Shown here piece by piece: positions 35,225 through 44,156 of a DNA stretch of 64,000 nt. The translations under genes and the position numbers were made by a program. Positions within the stretch are counted from its first letter, which is position 1. Every line of letters begins with the position of its first letter. This DNA is from Bosea vestrisii. Its GTDB lineage: Bacteria > Pseudomonadota > Alphaproteobacteria > Rhizobiales > Beijerinckiaceae. The notes under the pieces are model-generated. The model saw only the letters and a list, made by a program, of their open reading frames with translations, made no database searches and was not told the origin of the DNA. The stretch covers positions 4,616,001-4,680,000 of the forward strand of contig NZ_CP126307.1 in NCBI RefSeq assembly GCF_030144325.1, read 5' to 3'.

Positions 35225-36106
35225 CTACTCCGCCGCCACCTTGAAGCTCTGCAGATTGTCCAGGCTCTGGATGATGTGCTCGGCGAGTGCGTTCGACAGG
35301 ATCGAGGGGTCGTGCCTGGTGCGTAGCAGGCCGATCTTGCACGAGGGCAGGGTGGAGAAGCCTTCCCCCGGTCCCAGGATGCGCATGCCGGGCCGGACCG
35401 CGCTCTCCGGAAGCACCGAGACGGCGAGGCCTGCGACCACGGCCGCGCCGACCGCGGTCGAATTCCAGCTGGCATAGAGCACACGGAAGCGCCGGCCCTT
35501 GCTCTCCAGCGCCTCGACGGCCGCCTGGCGCCAGTTGCAGGTCGGCCGTCCGAGCGCCAGCGGCAACGGATCCTCCTCGTGCACGCAGTGACGCGCCGAA
35601 GTCACCCAGAGCAGTGGCTCGATCCGGATGATCTCGCCCTGGCCGCGGCCCTCGACATGGGTGATGATTGCAAGGTCGATGTCGCCGGTGCCGATCCGCT
35701 CCGCCAGCATCGGCGTCGGCTCGCAGACCACGGTGACCTCGGTGCGCGGATTGGAGCGGGCGAAGCGGGCCAGGATCTCCGGCAGATAACGGTCGGCGTA
35801 GTCGTCGGGCACGCCGAGCCGGATGCGGCCCTTGAGATCGGCCTCGGTGAAGCTCGCGACGCATTCAAGGTTGAGCCGGACGATGCGGCGGGCATAATCG
35901 AGCAGGCGCTCGCCGTCCTCGGTCAGCTTGGCATGGCGCCCGTCGCGGCCGAAGAGCGGCCGGCCGACACGCTCTTCGAGCCGCTTCATCTGCATCGAAA
36001 CGGCCGATTGCGTCTTGAAGACGATCTCGGCGGCGCGGGTGAAAGAGCCGGTGTCGGAGATGGCGACGAAGGTCTTGAGCTGATCGGCGTCGAGCACATG
36101 GGCCAT
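35225..36106 (-). CDS. LysR-family regulator, LsrB/VtlR-like
   Basis: 293 residues: winged helix 9-68 (TGSFTRAAEIVFKTQSAVSM) and a periplasmic-binding-like effector domain. Segments such as LGVPDDYADRYLPEILARFA, VVCEPTPMLAERI, ALGRPTCNWR and LAVSVLPESA match, from memory, the LsrB/VtlR group of Sinorhizobium, Agrobacterium and Brucella, which act in envelope, redox and small-RNA/DUF1127 control. Cys at 82, 128, 174, 190 and 256 could be redox-active. GAGGAGG precedes the ATG. The divergent neighbour is a DUF1127 gene, the class of target known for VtlR. Confidence 0.88.
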   Translation of the reverse strand: MAHVLDADQLKTFVAISDTGSFTRAAEIVFKTQSAVSMQMKRLEERVGRPLFGRDGRHAKLTEDGERLLDYARRIVRLNLECVASFTEADLKGRIRLGVPDDYADRYLPEILARFARSNPRTEVTVVCEPTPMLAERIGTGDIDLAIITHVEGRGQGEIIRIEPLLWVTSARHCVHEEDPLPLALGRPTCNWRQAAVEALESKGRRFRVLYASWNSTAVGAAVVAGLAVSVLPESAVRPGMRILGPGEGFSTLPSCKIGLLRTRHDPSILSNALAEHIIQSLDNLQSFKVAAE

Positions 36107-36138
36107 GACCGGCCTCCTCCCAGAGGTTCATCAAGATC

Positions 36139-36202
36139 GGTTGTGTCAACCATCATAACCATTCGTTTGGCTGATGACCAGAGCAGAGTTATCCTTTGGT
36201 CA
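36139..36202. promoter_or_regulatory. candidate LysR operator region between lsrB-like and DUF1127 genes
   Basis: Two dyads lie in the 168-base divergent gap. GGTTG-TGT-CAACC is at 36139-36151. TGACCAGAG (36175-36183) and CTTTGGTCA (36194-36202) form an 8-of-9 inverted repeat with a 10-base spacer. LysR proteins bind interrupted dyads in such divergent regions. Binding is not shown. Confidence 0.5.
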
Positions 36203-36274
36203 CTGTCCCGCTCCTGACCGCCGATGTCGCGGCGGGGTGGGAGGATGAACCGCTCAACTCCCGAGGAGGCTGTC

Positions 36275-36640
36275 ATGCTGGTCATGACCTTCGTCACGAA
36301 GTCCCTGTCTGCCGTTTCTGGTGGCGCGACGCGTGCTGCCACCCAGACGGTCATCGGCGTCAAAAATCTGGTGCGAGCCCTGGTGCACCGCCGCGAGGTG
36401 ATGCATCTCAGCGAGCTCGACGAGCGCGGGCTGAAGGATATCGGCCTCGTGCGTTCCGATATCGCCGGCGCGCTCGCCACCTCCTGGCTGGAAGATCCGT
36501 CCAGCGTGCTGCAGGCCCGCTCCGACCAGCAGCAGTCGGCTGCCGCGAGCCGGCGAGAGGCCGGGGTTCGACGGCCGGTGGTGATCCAGACTGCGCTGCG
36601 GCCGAGCGCGAAGGATATCAAGATCGCGTGCAACGCCTGA
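36275..36640 (+). CDS. DUF1127 domain small protein
   Basis: 121 residues from ATG 36275, chosen because GAGGAGG at 36263-36269 is five bases upstream; ATG 36245 is less good. Residues about 28-63 carry the DUF1127 pattern (VIGVKNLVRALVHRREVMHL, then SELDERGLKDIGLVRSDI), a short Arg-rich module. In Agrobacterium such proteins bind RNA and affect phosphate and carbon metabolism. A Gln/Arg-rich tail of about 55 residues makes it longer than the usual 50-80 residues. A strong terminator follows. Confidence 0.87.
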   Translation: MLVMTFVTKSLSAVSGGATRAATQTVIGVKNLVRALVHRREVMHLSELDERGLKDIGLVRSDIAGALATSWLEDPSSVLQARSDQQQSAAASRREAGVRRPVVIQTALRPSAKDIKIACNA

Positions 36641-36664
36641 CCCCTTGGCGTGACGCGTCCCTGC

Positions 36665-36694
36665 GGGCGGTGGCTTCGGCTGCCGCCCTTTTTT
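36665..36694 (+). terminator. rho-independent terminator after the DUF1127 gene
   Basis: GGGCGGTGGC, TTCG loop, GCTGCCGCCC form a 10-bp stem with one G-U and one mismatch-like pair, followed directly by TTTTTT (36689-36694). It starts 25 bases after the DUF1127 stop. Confidence 0.88.
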
Positions 36695-36828
36695 GTGCTC
36701 GACGTGCAACCTGGCCGCGATCGTTAACCGCTGGGCGCGCAGCGTAACGCTTCATTCAGCAAGTTCGGCCACATTTGCGCCGCATTGCGCCGAGCCCGGC
36801 GCCCCGATCCCTCGCCCCGGGGTTTTTT

Positions 36829-38715
36829 ATGCGTCGCCTTCGCTTTCAGGATCTGCGGATCAGAACCAAGATCGCCATCCCGATGCTCGTCATGGGAGCG
36901 ATCGGCATCGGCTCGGCCGCCTATGGCGCAATCGAATTCCGCAGAATCGAAAAGACCTATTCCGATCTGATCTCGCAGCGTGCGGCCGCCATCCTCGATT
37001 CAGCCCGCGCTGCCGGCGCCATGGGTGGGATCGTCGGCAATCTCTATCAGGCCATTGCCTACCCGGAGTTCATGAAGCAGAACGCGACCAGCATCGAGAA
37101 GGTGAAGACCGCCTATGCGGCTTCGCTGCAGGCGCTGGTCGAGGCGAAGATCAGCTTCCCGCAACGGGCCGAGGGCTTCGACGAACTCAGCCGCCGTCTG
37201 CAGGCGACCAAGTCCGACATCGACCAGATCATCGCGCAGGCCGCCCGCGACGAAGACCTGCCGGCGCTCTCGATCATGTCGCAGCTCGACAGGACGATCA
37301 GCGATATCGCCGGCGCTGCCGCCAAGATCAACGACGATATCAAGAAGGATACCGAGGCGACGTCGGAGCTGCTCGCGACCGACGCGCACCGCATCACCAT
37401 GATCGCGATCGGTCTCAGCCTCGCGGGGACATTGCTCGGCCTGCTCGGCGGCGTGCTGCTGACCGGCGCCGCGATCACCCGGCCGCTCGATCGGCTGAAG
37501 CAGAGCATGGGACAGATCGCCAATGGCGACTATGCCGCTGAGGTCGAGGGCCAGGGCCGCCGCGATGAGGTCGGCGAGATGGCCCGCGCCGTCCAGGTGT
37601 TCAGGGAGAACGGCCTCGCCGTTCAGCGCCTCGAGAGCGAGACGGAAGCCGGCCGCACCGAAGCCGAGCGGCAGCGCCTTGCGGCCGATGCCGAACGCGC
37701 CAGTGCAGGAGCGATGCAGCAGCGCCTTGCGGCTGAGCAGGCGGTGGTGGTCAGGGCCCTGGCCGAAGGTCTGACCCGGCTCTCCCAGGGCGATCTCAGC
37801 GTCCGCGTCGAGGACGAGGTCGCTGCCGACTATGCTGCTCTGAAGCAGGATTTCAACAGCGCCGTCAGCCATCTGGCGCAGACGATCGCGACCATCCAGG
37901 CGACCTCGGCCGATGTCGGGACTGCCGCGCGCGAGATCAATTCCGGCGCCGACGACCTGTCGAAGCGCACCGAGGAGCAGGCCTCCTCGCTCGAGCAGAC
38001 GGCCGCCACCACCGAACAACTCGCAGCCTCTGTCAAAGCCTCGGCGCAGGCCTCGCGGCAGGCGGTTCAGCTTGCCAACGAAGCGACCGGCGTCGCGGTC
38101 AACGGCGGCGCCGTCGCAAGCCAGGCGGTCGACGCCATGGCGCGGATCGAGCAGGCCTCGAAGAAGATCTCCGACATCACTTCGGTGATCGACGAGATCG
38201 CTTTCCAGACCAACCTGCTCGCCTTGAACGCCGCGGTCGAGGCGGCCCGCGCCGGCGACGCCGGCAAGGGCTTCGCCGTCGTCGCCAGCGAGGTTCGCAC
38301 ATTGGCGCAGCGTTCGGCCGAGGCCGCCAAGGACATCACCGCCCTGATCGCGCAGTCGGGCGTCGAGGTCGAGCAGGGTGTCGGGCTGGTGCGGGCAGCC
38401 GGCGAGGCGCTGAGCCGGATCGTCGAAGCCTCGAAAAAGGTCTCGGCGACCGTCTCCGACATTTCAGCCGCGGCGGCCGAACAGTCGAACGGCATCGACG
38501 AGATGAGCCAGACCGTCGCCCATATGGACGAGATGACGCAAGCGAACGCGGCGCTCGCCGAGGAGAGCGCCGCTTCCGCAGGCTCGCTCAGCGGTCAGAT
38601 CCGTCGTCTCAACGAGCTGGTCGCGAGCTTCCGCACTGGCGACAATGCCGCGACGCTGATCGGCGCGCCGGTCGCGGATGAGGCCTATGAATGGGATGAA
38701 CGCCGCCGCGCTTGA
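36829..38715 (+). CDS. methyl-accepting chemotaxis protein
   Basis: 628-residue transmembrane chemoreceptor. Membrane helices at about 10-35 and 188-213 enclose a helical periplasmic domain of the four-helix-bundle type. HAMP follows TM2 (RPLDRLKQSMGQIANGDY), and a second HAMP-like segment lies near 310-350. The cytoplasmic hairpin tip is canonical (EIAFQTNLLALNAAVEAARA). No CheR-binding pentapeptide at the C-terminus (ends WDERRRA). ATG 36829 has no Shine-Dalgarno; it is directly preceded by six T. A TTG at 36775 is the alternative start. Ligand unknown. Confidence 0.93.
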   Translation: MRRLRFQDLRIRTKIAIPMLVMGAIGIGSAAYGAIEFRRIEKTYSDLISQRAAAILDSARAAGAMGGIVGNLYQAIAYPEFMKQNATSIEKVKTAYAASLQALVEAKISFPQRAEGFDELSRRLQATKSDIDQIIAQAARDEDLPALSIMSQLDRTISDIAGAAAKINDDIKKDTEATSELLATDAHRITMIAIGLSLAGTLLGLLGGVLLTGAAITRPLDRLKQSMGQIANGDYAAEVEGQGRRDEVGEMARAVQVFRENGLAVQRLESETEAGRTEAERQRLAADAERASAGAMQQRLAAEQAVVVRALAEGLTRLSQGDLSVRVEDEVAADYAALKQDFNSAVSHLAQTIATIQATSADVGTAAREINSGADDLSKRTEEQASSLEQTAATTEQLAASVKASAQASRQAVQLANEATGVAVNGGAVASQAVDAMARIEQASKKISDITSVIDEIAFQTNLLALNAAVEAARAGDAGKGFAVVASEVRTLAQRSAEAAKDITALIAQSGVEVEQGVGLVRAAGEALSRIVEASKKVSATVSDISAAAAEQSNGIDEMSQTVAHMDEMTQANAALAEESAASAGSLSGQIRRLNELVASFRTGDNAATLIGAPVADEAYEWDERRRA

Positions 38716-38743
38716 GCATAAGCGGCATCACCGAAATTGATGG

Positions 38744-38770
38744 CGGCCACCTTCGGGTGGCCGTTTGCTT
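38744..38770 (+). terminator. rho-independent terminator after the chemoreceptor gene
   Basis: CGGCCACC, TTCG tetraloop, GGTGGCCG (38744-38763) form a perfect 8-bp stem followed by TTTGCTT. It lies 28 bases after the chemoreceptor stop and just before the end of the convergent DUF937 gene. Confidence 0.88.
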
Positions 38771-38776
38771 ATGGGC

Positions 38777-39682
38777 TCAGCCCTTGCGCTGGCCGCCACC
38801 GAGCATCGTCTCGAAGATCGAGCGCAGCGCGTCCTGCTGACCCGCCTGGACCTGGCGGCCGTGCTCGAACATCTGGTTCAGCGCATCGAGCCCGATCGAG
38901 CCCGGCCCGGTCTCTCCGGAGGGTGGAGGCGGTTCGTCCGGCTCGGGCGCAGGCGCCGGCCGGCGGGACTGTGGCGCCGGGCTGGGGCTGCTCTCCGGGG
39001 CCTGCCCCTGCGCACCGCCGAACATGCCGCCGAGGATCTGGCCGAAGATATTGCCCATGTCGGCGGGCATTCCCGGCATGGCGCCGCCCCCGAAGGGTCC
39101 GCCACCTTGCGCCTGGCCGGCCGGGGGCTTTTGCCCGCCGAACATGCCACCAAGGATCTGTTCCCACGGATTGGCGGAGTTCGCCTGCGGAGCCTGGGGC
39201 TGCTGACCCGGCATCTGGCCGCGCATCATCTCGGCGAACTGGCCGAGAATGCCGCCGAGACCCTGGTTGTTCACCGATTTGAACAGCCCGCCCATCAGGA
39301 TTGAGGCGATCACCGGCAGCATCTGTTTCAGGACCGCCTGGCCGACGCCGCTGGTCGCCGCCGCCTGGGCGGCAACGGCGTTGGCGACCTCCTTCGAGCC
39401 GAAGAGCTGGCTCATCACGTCCTGGCCCATCGGCATCGCCCGGTCGGGAATGCCGTCGCCGTCGCTGTCGTACATCTGGCCGAAGGGCGTCGCCGTCATC
39501 ATCTGCGCGAGATTGCCGAACGCGTAGGGGTTCTGGGTCTGGCGCTGCAGCCCCATCGAGAAGGCGGGGAGCAGAGCATCGAGCGCGGACTGGGTCTGCT
39601 GCATCGAAAGCCCGTATTGCCGGGCCAGGTTCTGCATGGCCTGGCCGTTCTGGGCCGATTGCATCATCTCGAAGAGATTCAT
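38777..39682 (-). CDS. DUF937 family protein with calcium-loop-like motif
   Basis: 301 residues from ATG 39682 (39685 also possible). Residues 1-130 match DUF937: MNLFEMMQSAQNGQAM, LARQYGLS, LLPAFSMGLQRQ. Between them and the VLKQMLPVIASILMGGL segment lies DSDGDGIPD, a loop of the type that binds calcium in thrombospondin-3 repeats. The second half is Gly/Pro/Gln-rich with a repeated QILGGMFGG. No signal peptide. Function unknown; the calcium idea is inference from the motif. Confidence 0.82.
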   Translation of the reverse strand: MNLFEMMQSAQNGQAMQNLARQYGLSMQQTQSALDALLPAFSMGLQRQTQNPYAFGNLAQMMTATPFGQMYDSDGDGIPDRAMPMGQDVMSQLFGSKEVANAVAAQAAATSGVGQAVLKQMLPVIASILMGGLFKSVNNQGLGGILGQFAEMMRGQMPGQQPQAPQANSANPWEQILGGMFGGQKPPAGQAQGGGPFGGGAMPGMPADMGNIFGQILGGMFGGAQGQAPESSPSPAPQSRRPAPAPEPDEPPPPSGETGPGSIGLDALNQMFEHGRQVQAGQQDALRSIFETMLGGGQRKG

Positions 39683-39748
39683 CATGGCGCGCTCCCTCGC
39701 GGGACGAGCCCGCCAACTCACGGAATCGACGATAGCAGCCGGTCGTGA

Positions 39749-41122
39749 TCAGGCAAGCGACGGTCTCGCCGCCATCTGGGCCGAGCGCTCGAGCCGGGCG
39801 ATGCCGCGATAGGCGGTGACCAGCGCGGCGATGCCGAACAGGACCGCACCCAGAGCCGCGCCGGCGAGCGCGCCCTTGGGGCCGGCATATTGTGCGCCGA
39901 GCCAGGCGAGCGGCACCGTGCCGAGCGTGGCGCGGCCCCAGCTGAACAGGGTCGAGTAGAACGGCATGCCGAGATTGTTGAAGGCCGAGTTGGCGACGAA
40001 CAGAGCGCCGACGAAGAGCCACATCGGCCCGGCGATCAGGCCGAAGAAGGCGACGAGCTCGGCCGTCTCGCCGCTGGTGCCGAACAGGGCGCTGATCTGG
40101 TGACGCAGCAGCGCCAGCAGCAGGCCGGCGACCGCAACATAGGCCGCCGCGAAGCTGACGGAATCGGTCAGCGCCTGGCGCATGCGGTCATAGCGTTGAG
40201 CACCCCAGTTCTGCGCCAGGATCGGCCCGACCGCGCCAGACAGCGCAAACAGCACACCGAAGGCGACCGGGACCAGCCGGTCGATGATCGCGCTTGCCGC
40301 GATGACCTGGTCGCCGAAGCGGGCGATGATGCCGAAGAAGCAGGCATTGGCGATCGGATTGGCGAGATTGGTCATGATCGCCGGGGCCGCGATCGCGAAA
40401 GTCGGCCTGACGTCGCGGCGCAGCGCCGCCAGCGTCGGTCGGGCGACCATCCGGTGCACGCGAAGCGCGCCATGGAAGCCGACGGCGAGGAAGACGACGC
40501 GCGAGAACACGGTCGCCCAGGCGGCGCCATTCGGGCCGAGCCCGAGGCCGAAGATCAGGAGCGGGTCGAGTGCTGCGGTGACGATGCCGCCGGCGAGGGT
40601 GACATACATCGCCCGCTTGGCGTCGCCGACGGCGCGCAGGACACCGGACAGGCCCATGCCGAGCGCCATCAGCGCATTCGAGGGCAGGGTGATCCACAGG
40701 AAGGAGGTCGCGACGGCGAGCGACTCGCCATGCGCGCCGAGCTTGGGCAGCAGCCAGGGCAGCAATGGCAGCATGACGAAGCTGAGCCCCAGTCCCGCTA
40801 TTGCCATCACCGTGAGTGTGGAGCCGGCCATCCGCCGGGCGCCCTCGCGGTCGCCGGCACCGAGCGCGCGCGCTGTCAGCGCCGTTACCGCGATCATCAG
40901 GCCGACATTGAAGGAGATCATCAGGTAGAGCACGATCGTCGCGTAGCCGACGCCCGCCGTCGCCTCGGGCCGGCCGAGGCGCGAGACGTAGAGCAGCGAC
41001 AGGAAATCGACGACGAAGATCGCGATCAGGCCGACCGAGGCGGTCGCCGTCATCACCGCGACATGGCGCAGGGTCGAGCCGCTGACGAAGACGGCCTGCG
41101 AGGGGAGCGTTGGTGCGTTCAC
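39749..41122 (-). CDS. MATE family efflux transporter
   Basis: 457-residue inner-membrane antiporter with about 12 helices in two similar halves; the pattern of small residues and the helix 1 segment VDFLSLLYVSRLGRPEATAG fit the MATE (DinF/NorM) family, which exports cationic drugs in exchange for Na+ or H+. The start is a GTG at 41122 that overlaps the stop of the upstream antiporter gene (GTGA), indicating coupled translation. Substrate unknown. Confidence 0.9.
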   Translation of the reverse strand: MNAPTLPSQAVFVSGSTLRHVAVMTATASVGLIAIFVVDFLSLLYVSRLGRPEATAGVGYATIVLYLMISFNVGLMIAVTALTARALGAGDREGARRMAGSTLTVMAIAGLGLSFVMLPLLPWLLPKLGAHGESLAVATSFLWITLPSNALMALGMGLSGVLRAVGDAKRAMYVTLAGGIVTAALDPLLIFGLGLGPNGAAWATVFSRVVFLAVGFHGALRVHRMVARPTLAALRRDVRPTFAIAAPAIMTNLANPIANACFFGIIARFGDQVIAASAIIDRLVPVAFGVLFALSGAVGPILAQNWGAQRYDRMRQALTDSVSFAAAYVAVAGLLLALLRHQISALFGTSGETAELVAFFGLIAGPMWLFVGALFVANSAFNNLGMPFYSTLFSWGRATLGTVPLAWLGAQYAGPKGALAGAALGAVLFGIAALVTAYRGIARLERSAQMAARPSLA

Positions 41123-42984
41123 TCTGCCGGTTCCCCGACTCCGCCGACCGCAACCTCGGCGCCGCCATCCTCGATGACGTCCTGCGTCTCCTTGGTGAGC
41201 GCCTTCGACTTGCCCTTCGGCGCGACGATGGGCTCGGGCGTGACGCGCGGCACCTTCTCGAGGCCGGCGGCGACGCCCTCGCTGAACTGGATCTCCATGC
41301 GCTGCGCATCGCGGTCGCGCACATGCTCGATCACGAAGCTCGCTTCCTCATAGCTCAGGCCGAGGGCTTCCAGCGTCACCCGGCCGAAGCCGAGCGCCGA
41401 TTCGAAGGTCTCGCGCATCTGGTAGTCGACATCGAGGCGCATCAGATCCATCGCATGGACGCGGTCATAGGCGCGGGCATGGATGCGCACGGCCGGGAAT
41501 TCGACCTTGGCCATCTCGACGATGCGCAGCGCCGCCTGCCGGTCGTCGATGCAGATGCACACGACTTTCGCCTTGCCGGCGCCGGCGGCACGCAGCACGT
41601 CGAGCCTGGTGCCGTCGCCGTAGTAGATCTTGAAGCCGAACTTGGCGGCCGAGCGGATCCGCTCGATGTCGGAATCGATGATGGTGACGTCGAGATGCTG
41701 CAGCAGCAGCGCCTGCGTCACCACCTGGCCGAAGCGGCCGAAACCAATGACCAGCACCGAAGGCGTCACCCCGTCGAAGGTCTCCTCGATTTCCTCGGGC
41801 GGCGGTGCGTTGGCGGCGAGCCAGATGTCGATCAGCTTGGCGGCGATCGGGCCGATCAGCATGCTGAGCGCGGCGATCGCCGTCGCCAGCGCGCCCTGCC
41901 TTTCGTCGAGCAGGCCGAGCGAGGCGGCGAGCGGCAGCAGTACGAAGGCGAATTCCCCGGCCGGCGAGAGCAGGGCGCCGGCCCGGATCGCTTCGCTCGT
42001 CGAGGAGCAGGAGGCGCGCAGGATCGCAGCAGCCGCCGCGATCTTGAACAGCACCAGCAGCGGCGCTGCCAGCGCCAGCAGCAGCGCGTTCTCGGCAATG
42101 AGCTTGAGGTCGATCGACATGCCGACCGCCATGAAGAACAGGCCGAGCAGCACGCCGCGGAAGGGTTCGATATCGGCCTCGAGCTCGTGCCGGAAATGCG
42201 AATCCGCCAGCAGCACGCCGGCGAGGAAGGCGCCCATCGCCATGGAAAGTCCGACCTGCTCCATCAGCAGGGCGGCGCCAAGCACGACGAGGAGCGCGGC
42301 CGCCGTCATCACCTCCTTGGCGCCGGATTTGGCGAGCAGGCGGAAGAAGGGATTGAGCGCATAGCGGCCGGCGAGGACCACGACGGCGATGGCGAGCAGG
42401 GCCAGGCCAAGCCCCGTCAGCGCCTTGGTCGAGCCGCCGCCATGGGCGGCGCCGGTCGTCGCCAGCAGCGGCAGAAGGGCCAGCGCCGGAGCGATCGAGA
42501 TGTCCTGGAACAGCAGGATCGAGAAGGTGCGTCGGCCATAGGGCTCGGCGCCGTCGCCGCGTTCCTCCAGCAATTGCAGGGCGATCGAGGTCGCCGACAA
42601 TGCAAGCGCGAGCCCGATCGCGATTGCGCCGCCCATGGCGACACCGAACTGCCAGGCGGCCGCGCCGATCGCCAGTGCGCTCAGCGCCATCTGGGTCAGG
42701 CCGGCGCCCAGGATGTCCTTGCGCATCGAATAGAGCCGCGCTGGCTGCAATTCGAGCCCGACCAGGAAGAGCAGCAGCACGACGCCGATCTCGGCCGTGC
42801 CGCGGATCGCGTCGGGATCCTTGATCACCGCGAGCGCCGAGGGACCGATCGCAATGCCGGCGGCGAGATAGCCCAGCACTGCCGACAACCCGAAGCGGCG
42901 GAACAAGGGCACCGCCACCACCGCACCCGCACAGAAGGTCAGGATCGGCGGCAGATAGCTGGCATGCGAGGCGGCGTCGGCCAT
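41119..42984 (-). CDS. CPA2 cation:proton antiporter with RCK domain (KefB-like)
   Basis: 621 residues from ATG 42984 (MADAASHASYLPP). Residues 10-390 form a Na+/H+ exchanger domain with about 12 helices (GYLAAGIAIGPSALAVI, LLFLVGLELQP). Residues about 405-535 form a TrkA-N/RCK nucleotide-binding domain (VLVIGFGRFGQVV, IDSDIERI). This is the layout of Kef potassium efflux systems, gated in E. coli by glutathione adducts. An associated KefF/KefG oxidoreductase gene is not seen. The MATE gene is coupled downstream. Confidence 0.92.
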   Translation of the reverse strand: MADAASHASYLPPILTFCAGAVVAVPLFRRFGLSAVLGYLAAGIAIGPSALAVIKDPDAIRGTAEIGVVLLLFLVGLELQPARLYSMRKDILGAGLTQMALSALAIGAAAWQFGVAMGGAIAIGLALALSATSIALQLLEERGDGAEPYGRRTFSILLFQDISIAPALALLPLLATTGAAHGGGSTKALTGLGLALLAIAVVVLAGRYALNPFFRLLAKSGAKEVMTAAALLVVLGAALLMEQVGLSMAMGAFLAGVLLADSHFRHELEADIEPFRGVLLGLFFMAVGMSIDLKLIAENALLLALAAPLLVLFKIAAAAAILRASCSSTSEAIRAGALLSPAGEFAFVLLPLAASLGLLDERQGALATAIAALSMLIGPIAAKLIDIWLAANAPPPEEIEETFDGVTPSVLVIGFGRFGQVVTQALLLQHLDVTIIDSDIERIRSAAKFGFKIYYGDGTRLDVLRAAGAGKAKVVCICIDDRQAALRIVEMAKVEFPAVRIHARAYDRVHAMDLMRLDVDYQMRETFESALGFGRVTLEALGLSYEEASFVIEHVRDRDAQRMEIQFSEGVAAGLEKVPRVTPEPIVAPKGKSKALTKETQDVIEDGGAEVAVGGVGEPAE

Positions 42985-43177
42985 GCGGGAACTCGGGCTG
43001 AAGGCGAAGGGCTGGCCGCGCGGAGGCAATGGCCGATTGCGAGCAATGTAGGGCCTGCCGCGGCATCCTGCGAGAGGCGGTGTTGCATGGGCGGCGATGC
43101 GCTGCGGCGCCAGGCTTTCTTGACATCGAAGCCGCCAGACCGAAAGAAGGCGCGATCTCCTTGGAACCAGCGCGCCA

Positions 43178-44149
43178 GTGACCGCCAAGCCGCCGCTCGA
43201 CATTCTGCTCTGTGCCCCGCGCGGCTTCTGCGCCGGCGTGGTCAGGGCGATCGACGCCGTCGAGAAGGCGCTGGCACTGCATGGCGCACCGGTCTTCGTG
43301 CGCCACGAAATCGTGCACAACAAATACGTGGTCGAATCGCTGAAGCGGAAGGGCGCGGTCTTCGTCGCCGAGCTTTCCGAGGTCCCGGATGCGACACGGC
43401 CGGTGATCTTCTCCGCCCATGGCGTCCCGAAATCGGTGCCGGCGGAGGCGCATGCCCGCAACTTCTTCGCGATCGACGCGACCTGCCCGCTGGTCACCAA
43501 GGTGCATCGCGAGGCCGAGGTCCATCGCAAGCGCGGCCGGCATATCCTCCTCGTCGGCCATGCCGGCCATCCCGAGGTGATCGGCACGATGGGGCAATTG
43601 CCGGAGGGCGCGATCACCTTGATCGAGACGCTCGACGATGTCGCGACGCTCGCTCCGCCGGAGGGCAGGGAGCTCGCCTATGTCACGCAGACCACGCTCT
43701 CGGTCGACGACACCCGCGAGATCGTGCAGGCGCTGCAGGCGCGCTTTCCGGCGCTGATCGCCCCGCACAAGGAAGACATCTGCTACGCCACCACCAACCG
43801 CCAGGAGGCGGTCAAGCGCGTAGCCCCGCTGGTCGATGGTCTGATCGTGGTCGGCTCGCCCAATTCCTCGAACTCGCAGCGCCTGCGCGAGGTCGCCGAG
43901 CGGGCCGGTTGCCCGGTCTCGCGCCTCGTCCTGCGCACCGACGAGATCGACTGGTCGCTCTTCAGCAATCTGCGTCGCCTCGGCATCACCGCCGGCGCCA
44001 GCGCGCCCGAGGTGCTGGTCGAGGAGATCATCGACGCCTTCGCCGAGCGTTACGAGGTCACGGTCGAGACGGTCTCGACCGCCGATGAGAGCGTCTTCTT
44101 CCCGCTGCCGCGCGAACTGCGCGAGCCGACCCCGACCGCAGCCGAGTAA
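43178..44149 (+). CDS. ispH: 4-hydroxy-3-methylbut-2-enyl diphosphate reductase
   Basis: Last enzyme of the MEP isoprenoid pathway, an iron-sulfur protein producing IPP and DMAPP. 323 residues from GTG 43178. The three cluster Cys are in CAPRGFCAGV (Cys12), DATCPL and DICYATTNRQEA. HEIVHN and SAHGVP supply the substrate-site His residues. Divergent from the antiporter gene over 193 bases. thrB follows after seven bases. Confidence 0.96.
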   Translation: MTAKPPLDILLCAPRGFCAGVVRAIDAVEKALALHGAPVFVRHEIVHNKYVVESLKRKGAVFVAELSEVPDATRPVIFSAHGVPKSVPAEAHARNFFAIDATCPLVTKVHREAEVHRKRGRHILLVGHAGHPEVIGTMGQLPEGAITLIETLDDVATLAPPEGRELAYVTQTTLSVDDTREIVQALQARFPALIAPHKEDICYATTNRQEAVKRVAPLVDGLIVVGSPNSSNSQRLREVAERAGCPVSRLVLRTDEIDWSLFSNLRRLGITAGASAPEVLVEEIIDAFAERYEVTVETVSTADESVFFPLPRELREPTPTAAE

Positions 44150-44156
44150 AGAACGC

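Noticed and set aside
41465..43768. 767-codon minus-strand open frame across the antiporter and ispH starts
   Set aside because: Different frame from the antiporter, whose membrane helices and RCK domain are unambiguous.
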